64,000 bases of DNA, taken from the NCBI RefSeq assembly GCF_011039175.1, contig NZ_JAAKEN010000007.1:62001-126000 (forward strand), given 5' to 3'. A program made the position numbers and the translations under genes. Under the pieces are notes generated by a model. That model searched no databases, was not told the origin of the DNA, and was given only the letters and a program-made list of their open reading frames with translations. Positions 8,943 to 15,558 of this stretch are shown piece after piece. Each line of letters begins with the position of its first letter. The first letter of the stretch is position 1. Origin of the DNA: Slackia sp. ZJ119 (GTDB lineage Bacteria > Actinomycetota > Coriobacteriia > Coriobacteriales > Eggerthellaceae).

Positions 8943-9040
8943 TTCGCTTTTGAGATCCCCGCCTTACCTCGCGTAGCGCCCCTAATCTGAAGTTTTTTGC
9001 ATCCTCGATCTTGCATAGCTTCATCTCATCTGGCATGGAA

Positions 9041-9982
9041 TTACTTTTCGTGTTCACTTCGCAACGCCATCATAGCCAGTGAGCAATCGTCGCTAGTCTT
9101 CTTTGCGATCACGTTAACAAGCGTCTTCTCTAGCTGCGCATGCATAGTTGACTGTTCAGTGACCCTGCACGCAGACAGAAGCTTCGAGCAGGCCGACACA
9201 AGTTGCGATTCGCGCTTGTTATACAATGCCGCCTCAGGCCCATCTGACATGAGAACGAAGCCTGTAACCAAGGTCCTTGCCGTGCTTATCCTACCCGTGA
9301 TAAGCCTTGCCGTACTTGCAGCCTTACGTGAAGTCACAAAGCACGTTTCGTTGGCGAACTCGCCGTTGTCTGGCTTGCTCAAGACCTTAAGCCGAGCCCT
9401 GCCCTTGCGGGATATTTCAGCGCCTATGACGCCATCGCCAACATGAAAGGCTATGTAACGCCCGCCTCTCACAACAACGCAAAGCACGGTACATGACAAG
9501 TCGGATAGCTCGCAGGGGACAAGAAGGAGATCGGCCCGGCTCGGCTTCGAGTGCTTTTCTCTCTCATCGTCCGGCAGGTCTATTCCGAGTTTCGACAGTT
9601 CATATAGATCTATCTGCAATTGGCTTACCAGACGTTGCTTAAACACCTGCCTTGCTTCGTAGCTTCCGAATGCTTCTTCGAAATGCTCGGATATGAGCCG
9701 AGAAACCCGATTAGCTGTCAGACTCGAACCGTAGTGAGAAAACCTCGAAGAGCCTGCTCCGTCTGCGAGCGCAATCGCAATGTCGCCATTATCGAATTTT
9801 CTTGACATTGCCCAATCTTGGCAAGGCGCACCAGATTGCAGATGGTCGGAGCCAACGCATCTGGCGAATGCCGAAGCCCATTCGTATGCGGTAGCAGCGA
9901 TGGGGTTCCATCGCTGCCAAGCACGGGTGCGCCTAATGGTGGACTGCTTTCGAAGAAGTTTGTATTTTAGAGCTCTGCCCAA
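9041..9982 (-). CDS. PP2C-like serine/threonine protein phosphatase
   Basis: A 313-aa cytoplasmic phosphatase. The core begins near residue 40 (GSDHLQSGAPCQDW). Metal-binding motifs follow in PP2C order: ALADGAGSSRFSHYGS (about 73-88), HVGDGVIG (about 180) and VLMSDGPEAA (about 240). It should remove phosphates placed by the kinase two genes upstream. The start is most likely TTG 9982, overlapping the vWA gene end by 16 nt, with a GAAGGA site 8 nt before it; no later ATG fits. Kinase, vWA and PP2C together match the TerY-P triad described by Anantharaman, Iyer and Aravind. Confidence 0.85.
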   Translation of the reverse strand: MGRALKYKLLRKQSTIRRTRAWQRWNPIAATAYEWASAFARCVGSDHLQSGAPCQDWAMSRKFDNGDIAIALADGAGSSRFSHYGSSLTANRVSRLISEHFEEAFGSYEARQVFKQRLVSQLQIDLYELSKLGIDLPDDEREKHSKPSRADLLLVPCELSDLSCTVLCVVVRGGRYIAFHVGDGVIGAEISRKGRARLKVLSKPDNGEFANETCFVTSRKAASTARLITGRISTARTLVTGFVLMSDGPEAALYNKRESQLVSACSKLLSACRVTEQSTMHAQLEKTLVNVIAKKTSDDCSLAMMALRSEHEK

Positions 9983-10650
9983 CCTTTGAGTCCTTCTACG
10001 TCGAGGGATGGCTTCTTGTCGCCTGGCGTCGATTGGGAAACCTTAGAAACCGATTTGCTCAACCACGCGAAGAACTGGGCGAAATTGAGTCCCTTCAGCT
10101 TCAACGGTGAGCGACGAGGCGAGAAACGCGCCAATATGTCCATGTCGGCATTGGGGCCGATTCCGATGGGGAACACGGTAAGCTTTTCGCTCTCAACCAT
10201 TCGCCGCACGCGTTCAATTTGCTGATCGAGGATGGCAGCGTTGCCATTGGGCGCACCATCCGTCATCAATACGAGCCAAGGTTGATAATAATCAACGCCA
10301 TTGCGCCTATAGTCTTCTTTGCGACGGTCGAGCGAATCCAGAGAGAGCTTAACGGCTTCGCCCATGGGGGTCATGCCACCTGCAGCGAGTACAGGCGGGT
10401 GATTGTTCTGGTCCAGCGTCTGAAAATCGGTTTCCATCTGCGCGGGCCCGAATGTGACAATGCTTACCTCAGCTGAATAGCGTGCAATTTCGTCGCCGTA
10501 GATCGCCGAGTAAAACGTAGCCACACCTTCATTGAGCTCGTTTATCGGCACACCACCCATGGACCCCGAACAGTCAAGGCACAAGCTAACCGGCACCCGC
10601 GGTGTTGGGTTGTCGACCAGGTCGTCAAGTTCTAGCAAATTCCCGCCCAT
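9967..10650 (-). CDS. vWA-domain protein, TerY-like
   Basis: A 227-aa von Willebrand A protein. The MIDAS metal site is visible: D26-x-S28-x-S30 in CLDCSGSMGG, a threonine in GGMTPMGEA, and the aspartate of LMTDGAPNG. This is the TerY/YegL type, usually a scaffold that recruits partners in a metal-dependent way. It has no signal peptide, so it is cytoplasmic. ATG 10650 is preceded by GGAAAGGA. It sits 15 nt after the kinase gene and overlaps the PP2C gene, so it is the middle member of a kinase/vWA/phosphatase triad. Confidence 0.9.
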   Translation of the reverse strand: MGGNLLELDDLVDNPTPRVPVSLCLDCSGSMGGVPINELNEGVATFYSAIYGDEIARYSAEVSIVTFGPAQMETDFQTLDQNNHPPVLAAGGMTPMGEAVKLSLDSLDRRKEDYRRNGVDYYQPWLVLMTDGAPNGNAAILDQQIERVRRMVESEKLTVFPIGIGPNADMDILARFSPRRSPLKLKGLNFAQFFAWLSKSVSKVSQSTPGDKKPSLDVEGLKGWAEL

Positions 10651-10665
10651 TGATACGTCCTTTCC

Positions 10666-12879
10666 CTAGGTATTGTTAACGGGCATTCTAATTACGGGGA
10701 CAACGCCGCTCTTCTTGGTGGTTTGCTGCTCCTCGTAATATTCGCCTTTGTCGTTCGGATACCACATGCCTGCGATTATTGGCGCCCAGGTGTTCGCGTC
10801 GCCGTTTCTGAGCCACCACTCAGCAGTCTCGTCTTTAACGACCTCATTTTGTTTGTTGGCTATCCGCCAAGTTGCCTGCACTCCCTGCTTGATTGCATAA
10901 GGCGTGGCATACAGCGCGAGGTCGTTCTCGCAAGCCTTTGCCTGATCGACGCTCATAAGCGATACCAGGGCATCCGCGTCTCCGTCGTCAACGGGTATCA
11001 GCATTGCCCGTTCTTCTTCGGTGAAGGCGGTATTGATGAAATCGCTGTTCAGCCATGCCCGGATGCTCGAGTCCGTCCAGGAGCATTCACCTTCCTCGCT
11101 ATTGAATACCTGACCATCAAGAACAAACACGCTGTAGAGGGTCATGCTGTCATCGGTTTGGCTGAGAAGGCGCCAATAAATGGGTTCCGCCTCACCATTT
11201 GCGGTTGTTGGGTAATTCCCAAAAACTACAACAGCATCCTCTTGAGCTAGCCTCTCATCCGTTTTCGTTCTCAGCTCGGCTCGATACGACTGATAAGTTT
11301 CGGCGTTGCCGCTTGTCGCCGAACACATAGGAATTGCGAACATGAGCAATAGTGCGAGTACGGCAACCACGACGATGAAGATGCCGACATCGGTGTTGCT
11401 GCTTGATTGCTTCGTCGTGTTCTGCGCGGATTGGCTCTGGGTTTTCTTGGCGTTTGACGAATTGCCGTAGGTCGGTCTGCCAGCGCTCCCGCTGCCCACG
11501 ATCTTTGGCTGCCCAGCCGTCGAGGCCTGGTAAGTGTTCGCTGAAACGGTTCCGCTTCTGTATCCCGCACTGTGGCTTGCGGTAGATGCGCCTGCCTGCC
11601 GCTGATAACTGGTTGTCCATAATTGGTGTCCGACGCCCTTGGATCTGCTGTCTTTGCAGTCCTGGCAAACTTCTACGCGTACGACACTGCCCTCTTGCTG
11701 TGATTTGCGCTGTTCCCAGTCCATGTTGTTCTTGGTGATCCCGAAGCTCTTGCCGCAGCTCTTACAAATCCGATGCTCAACGACGTATTCGCCCTTCTTC
11801 CTAGTTGGAAAGATGTCGTTAGCCATCGGATCGTTTTTGATCATGTACCTGTCGAGGTCGTTCTTGTACTTTTTGAAAACCTCGATCCACTCGCTTGCGC
11901 TAAGCCTTTTGTCAGGCTGGAAATGCCTCTCCCCGCGCTTGAAGGTCTGAAAGAAGGCTTCCTTGACTTTCCAAGACATGTGGCTCCAGATGAAGCCCCA
12001 CTTGCCAGGCGGCGTCTTGTCCGTATCTTCGATCAGGGGATACGGGAACTCTCCGTTTATGATGTTCTTGCTTTGACTCTCCCCGCCAACTGCCGAGTAA
12101 GGCGGCTTGCCGGGCAGCATTATCATGAAAAGGAGCGTCGCAATGGCGAAGTTCTCCATTTTCTGCGTGCGGATGTTCGACTTGTAGTCCTTCCATTGCT
12201 GCGCTTCCGGTGGCGTGAAGTTCACGGTGCCCACCGGGCAGGGGTAGCCTTCAATCTGGTAGCTATCGCAGTCAACGAAGTAAACGTTCGTTGGGGATAC
12301 AACCAGGATGTTAGCCGGATTGATGTCACCGAGTATAACGTTCCTGTCGTTCAGGTACTTGATCTTCTGGAGGATGGTGATGCAGAGCTGGATAGTGTCT
12401 TTTTTTGTCCAGTTTTTGAACTTTTGCAGAAAGAGCTTGGGTTGAAAGACGGATTTTCCCAGCTCGTAACCCTTCGCCTCTCTCATGAGGTAGCCAACGA
12501 ACTCTCCACTGCTGTTCAGCACCAAAGCTTCGGGGAAGCACACGCCCGGACAGTCGATCTTCTTGGAGATCATTCGGGTTATCTTACCCCTGCGATCTGT
12601 CGTCAGCCGGTCCTTGTGGTAGATCTTCGCAACAAACCCGCCGCTTAGGCTTGTAGTGTAAACGGATCCTTCACCGCCCTCGGCGAGCTTTTCTTTGATC
12701 TCGATCTGCCGCGGAGCATGAGAAGGGTCGAAGTCTTTGATGATAACCCTCTCGTTTATCACGTCGCCTTTTGCCGCGCGCTCGCCTGGCAATGTGCCTT
12801 TAAGTGTAAGCGGTTCGCATTTTGCGGTTACACGCTTTGATTCTTGAAACTTCTCTTGATTTGGAACTGGACCGGCCAT
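10666..12879 (-). CDS. Membrane-tethered Ser/Thr kinase with zinc ribbon and external DUF6273-like domain
   Basis: A 737-aa multidomain protein. The kinase fold spans about residues 60-345: glycine loop EGGEGSVY (67-74), Lys85, catalytic D185-x4-N190 in GDINPANIL, and DCD (203-205) in place of DFG. The HRD histidine is replaced. A Cys4 zinc ribbon follows (C372, C375, C405, C408), then a Ser/Gln-rich linker (about 420-495), one membrane helix (about 499-520), and a C-terminal domain (about 545-737) resembling DUF6273 (VFGNYP, IYWRLL, SSIRAWLN). The kinase would be inside and the DUF6273-like part outside. ATG 12879 overlaps the PIN gene stop (TGATG); a GTG at 12891 is less likely. Confidence 0.88.
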   Translation of the reverse strand: MAGPVPNQEKFQESKRVTAKCEPLTLKGTLPGERAAKGDVINERVIIKDFDPSHAPRQIEIKEKLAEGGEGSVYTTSLSGGFVAKIYHKDRLTTDRRGKITRMISKKIDCPGVCFPEALVLNSSGEFVGYLMREAKGYELGKSVFQPKLFLQKFKNWTKKDTIQLCITILQKIKYLNDRNVILGDINPANILVVSPTNVYFVDCDSYQIEGYPCPVGTVNFTPPEAQQWKDYKSNIRTQKMENFAIATLLFMIMLPGKPPYSAVGGESQSKNIINGEFPYPLIEDTDKTPPGKWGFIWSHMSWKVKEAFFQTFKRGERHFQPDKRLSASEWIEVFKKYKNDLDRYMIKNDPMANDIFPTRKKGEYVVEHRICKSCGKSFGITKNNMDWEQRKSQQEGSVVRVEVCQDCKDSRSKGVGHQLWTTSYQRQAGASTASHSAGYRSGTVSANTYQASTAGQPKIVGSGSAGRPTYGNSSNAKKTQSQSAQNTTKQSSSNTDVGIFIVVVAVLALLLMFAIPMCSATSGNAETYQSYRAELRTKTDERLAQEDAVVVFGNYPTTANGEAEPIYWRLLSQTDDSMTLYSVFVLDGQVFNSEEGECSWTDSSIRAWLNSDFINTAFTEEERAMLIPVDDGDADALVSLMSVDQAKACENDLALYATPYAIKQGVQATWRIANKQNEVVKDETAEWWLRNGDANTWAPIIAGMWYPNDKGEYYEEQQTTKKSGVVPVIRMPVNNT

Positions 12880-13562
12880 CAGGCATCCCACCAGTTCTTG
12901 CGAGCTTTCGCGGGTTTAGTCTTTGGCTGTGCATCCTTTTTTCTTGACCGCTTTTTTGACGAGTTCGAATCTTTGTTCGCCATGTTTGCAGCTGCAGCTT
13001 CCGAAACATCTTGATGCCGTTCACGCAATGCTTTCCGAAGGCCCTTGAACGGTTTCAACTCGCCCGTCTTAGCAATCTTTCGAATCTTTATTTCGTAATT
13101 CGGGAAACCATAGTGGTCGGAAAGGGAGCGGAAATGGCATATGGCTTCGAGATCTTCGGCCAACCCATAATCTTGAGTAATGAAAGCCTGGTCCCTCTGC
13201 GTTTTGAATCGTAAAGCCACGGAGAGCAGAACTGCATCTGCGAATGGGTCGTTTGGATCTCCAACGATCTGAATCAAGCCTTCTTGGACGTACTTTTCAA
13301 CAAGCTTCAGAACATGCTTCGACCTGTTTGCTAAATCTTGATTCTCCTGCTTTCTTGCATGTTTCACAAACTCGTCGTAGTTCCTTTTCGGGATGATTAC
13401 GTCGCCCATCTTGGCAAGACTAGCAAACTCGTGACCCCAGAACATGCAATCTTTATCTTTGGAATAAACGTACACGTCTTTGTCGTCTGGATCCGGATTC
13501 CAGCAAGATACGAGCAGGCTGCAAGTGTCTATGAAGATATAGGGCTTCTTTGGCTCAGGCAT
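12879..13562 (-). CDS. PIN-like nuclease-domain protein
   Basis: A 227-aa protein starting with a PIN-type first strand (YIFIDTCSLL, Asp12). Further acidic positions are in the expected places: E64 region (NYDEF), D109 (NDPFADAVLL) and D131 (FITQDYGLAEDL). PIN domains are metal-dependent RNases, often toxins or RNA-processing enzymes. The C-terminal 45 residues are rich in Lys/Arg/Ser, consistent with nucleic-acid binding. It is coupled to both neighbours: its ATG overlaps the stop of the 186-aa gene (TAATG) and its stop overlaps the kinase start (TGATG). It is therefore a likely effector or target of the phosphorylation module. Confidence 0.75.
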   Translation of the reverse strand: MPEPKKPYIFIDTCSLLVSCWNPDPDDKDVYVYSKDKDCMFWGHEFASLAKMGDVIIPKRNYDEFVKHARKQENQDLANRSKHVLKLVEKYVQEGLIQIVGDPNDPFADAVLLSVALRFKTQRDQAFITQDYGLAEDLEAICHFRSLSDHYGFPNYEIKIRKIAKTGELKPFKGLRKALRERHQDVSEAAAANMANKDSNSSKKRSRKKDAQPKTKPAKARKNWWDA

Positions 13563-14122
13563 TATAAATTGCCACCGCCAAAGGAGTCTTCGTATTTCCC
13601 TTCGACAAAGGCCATGAGCTCATCAAGATTCGGCGAAGAGACTGCATCGATGTCGACCTTCTTGTCGAGGATTCTGTGTTTCACTCCGAATACCTCACGA
13701 ACGGCAACGAAGTAGTCAACACCCCCAATTCGTTCGGCATGCTCGAACAGGAATTTGATCTCATGCAGCTCGAATTTGGAGATATCGTACCTGCCCTCGT
13801 TCTCGTTGCCTGCAAGCCGCAGGTTCCGAATTGCTAACAGAAGCTCGTCGTTGGGAGATCTCTGATCTTCCACTGCAAGGCCAGACGCTTCCTCGTCTTC
13901 AATAAATGCCGATACATCAGTTTTGCCATCTTCGCCATCCGCTATAGGCATGCTATCGGTTAGCGTATTGTCAAATAGAGGTGAATCCGATTGTGACGGC
14001 TCATGCCACGTAAGCGGTTCGGAGCCTGCCGCTAAACCAGGCGCAGAAGGCGCCCGCATTTTGATTTCGCCTTTATTCTCTTCGATTGAATTTGGCGCGT
14101 CGGCCCATCCAATCAAGCCCAT
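13562..14122 (-). CDS. Hypothetical acidic protein, 186 aa
   Basis: No family recognised. The first two thirds look disordered and acidic (ENKGE, DGEDGKTD, EDEEASG). The last third is helical and more conserved-looking (SKFELHEIKFLFEHAERIGGVDYFVAVREVFGVK). ATG 14122 has a good AGGGGAGG site. It is immediately upstream of, and coupled to, the PIN-domain gene; this arrangement resembles an antitoxin or adaptor preceding a nuclease, but that is only inference from position, size and charge. Confidence 0.7.
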   Translation of the reverse strand: MGLIGWADAPNSIEENKGEIKMRAPSAPGLAAGSEPLTWHEPSQSDSPLFDNTLTDSMPIADGEDGKTDVSAFIEDEEASGLAVEDQRSPNDELLLAIRNLRLAGNENEGRYDISKFELHEIKFLFEHAERIGGVDYFVAVREVFGVKHRILDKKVDIDAVSSPNLDELMAFVEGKYEDSFGGGNL

Positions 14123-14310
14123 GAAATCGCCTCCCCTATATGCAGAGCAATCAAAAGTGCCCGCAAGCCATGCCGCTTATGTTGATAGATTTGATTATAA
14201 TGCAACATAGCCTCGACACCGTTCTGCTGCAACAGAATCATTTTGATCTGCGGGAGGCCCTTTTCAAGGTCTCGACCCGAAACGAATCCCGTTTCCTCGG
14301 TTCGGGTCAT
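14113..14310 (-). CDS. Possible 65-aa first gene of the kinase operon
   Basis: A small frame whose 3' end overlaps the 186-aa gene start by 10 nt and contains that gene's ribosome site, as expected for an operon member. The product is charged and protein-like (LEKGLPQIKMILLQQNGVEA). No ribosome site is visible before ATG 14310, and a 9-bp dyad abuts the start, so it may be leaderless or not translated. No family recognised. Confidence 0.4.
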   Translation of the reverse strand: MTRTEETGFVSGRDLEKGLPQIKMILLQQNGVEAMLHYNQIYQHKRHGLRALLIALHIGEAISWA

Positions 14311-14359
14311 ATCGTCAAAGTGTATGATAATTAGAGTTGTTGAATATTGATTTGACGAT
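14311..14359. promoter_or_regulatory. Possible operator: 9-bp dyad in the divergent intergenic region
   Basis: ATCGTCAAA (14311-14319) and its exact complement TTTGACGAT (14351-14359), centres about four helical turns apart, lie between the leftward kinase operon and the rightward ADP-ribosylglycohydrolase gene. Spacing and location suit a dimeric regulator or a loop that controls both directions. Confidence 0.35.
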
Positions 14360-14374
14360 TGTTAGGGGCTATAA

Positions 14375-15187
14375 GTGCTTTTAGGAGCATTGAGCGGAGA
14401 TATGATTGGCTCACCTTATGAATTTAATAATATCAAACGAACTGATTTTAAGTTGTTTTGTGAAGAGAGCCATTTTACAGACGATTCAGTTATGACTCTG
14501 GCAATTGCTTGGGCAATCCTGAAGACTGAAGGTCTTGAGCCAGGCTTCAAAAAAGCAATTATTGAAGGGATGCATGCTCTTGGTCACGAATACCCGAAAG
14601 CTGGCTATGGCTATAAGTTTGCAGAATGGCTTAGAACTCCGATAGAATCATGCTCTGCTTATGGCAGCTGGGCTAATGGGTCCGCTATGCGCGTTTCACC
14701 AGTTGGGTGGGCATATAACTCATTAGAAATAACCGAAAAGATGGCAAAGCTATCTGCCGAAGTGACGCATAATCATCCTTCAGGAATTAGAGGAGCGCAA
14801 GCAATCTCAGCTGGAATCTTTTTAGCTCGAACAGGTAACCCAAAACCTGCAATCAAGAAGTACATTACATCAAAATACGGCTATAATCTGGACTTCACGC
14901 TCGACGAAATACGACCTCAGTATAGTTTTGATGTTAGTTGTGACGGGTCTGTCCCAATTGCTTTTGCCGCCTTCTTCGAAGGTGGATCTTTTGAAGAGAC
15001 GGCCAGGAAGGCTGTGTCCGTTGGCGGTGACTCAGACACCATTTGCTCGATGGCTTGTGCGCTCTCGCAGGGGCTGTACGGCATTCCGGAATCCATTGAA
15101 AAGGAGTGTCGGACCCGGTTAGATCAAAGGCTGCTTTCAATCAATGATGCTTTTTGTGCACAGTTTAATGTTTCCGCAGAGGTTTAA
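14375..15187 (+). CDS. ADP-ribosylglycohydrolase family protein (DraG-like)
   Basis: A 270-aa hydrolase expected to remove ADP-ribose from protein or nucleic acid. Family motifs: GALSGDMIGSPYE at residues 4-16, the metal-binding TDDSVMT at about 37-43, and the C-terminal GGDSDTI at about 217-223. Length is normal for compact members. The start is GTG 14375 after a TTAGGGG site. The gene and its upstream region are clearly more AT-rich than the rest of the window and use AT-ending codons, suggesting acquisition by transfer. It is divergent from the kinase/PIN operon and followed by a strong hairpin. No ADP-ribosyltransferase partner is visible. Confidence 0.88.
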   Translation: MLLGALSGDMIGSPYEFNNIKRTDFKLFCEESHFTDDSVMTLAIAWAILKTEGLEPGFKKAIIEGMHALGHEYPKAGYGYKFAEWLRTPIESCSAYGSWANGSAMRVSPVGWAYNSLEITEKMAKLSAEVTHNHPSGIRGAQAISAGIFLARTGNPKPAIKKYITSKYGYNLDFTLDEIRPQYSFDVSCDGSVPIAFAAFFEGGSFEETARKAVSVGGDSDTICSMACALSQGLYGIPESIEKECRTRLDQRLLSINDAFCAQFNVSAEV

Positions 15188-15200
15188 TTAGTTTAGAAAG

Positions 15201-15243
15201 AGTCGTTTGTGCGCAACTCTGAGCGACTTGCGCACAAACGACT
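15201..15243 (+). terminator. Strong hairpin after the ADP-ribosylglycohydrolase gene
   Basis: A perfect 16-bp inverted repeat (15201-15216 and 15228-15243) with an 11-nt loop begins 13 nt after the stop. No T-tract follows, so it could be a processing or protective hairpin or an element end rather than an intrinsic terminator. The remaining stretch to 15496 shows no convincing gene. Confidence 0.45.
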
Positions 15244-15496
15244 ATTCGCGTATTTTGGTTTGGCATGAACAGGTAGAGACAGCAGAGAGTTGACTGCTTT
15301 CCGCTGTTCTGACGCTTACGTTTTCGCTGCATCGTATTCGAGTTGCGGTCTTTTGTCGTGATATACGGCAGTGCACCGATTGTTGGCGTTCGACGATTCC
15401 GTTTGCGCCAACAGCAGAAAAGCTTGCAGACGACATACGATTCCACCCCTCTGACGACACCCCGGTAAAACTTCCGGACACTGCCACGCTCCACTC

Positions 15497-15540
15497 GCAA
15501 TAGAAAAAGCCCCGACGGCAGTCGGGGCTTTTTCTATTGC
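15497..15540. terminator. Bidirectional terminator, perfect 20-bp stem
   Basis: A 20-bp perfect inverted repeat with a GGCA loop: 15497-15516 and 15521-15540, with AAAAAGCCCCGAC / GTCGGGGCTTTTT at the core. A-run and T-run flank it on both sides, so it can terminate both the rightward unit ending at 15187 and the leftward gene ending at 15559. Confidence 0.85.
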
Positions 15541-15558
15541 GGGCTTGTTTCGCGCCTG

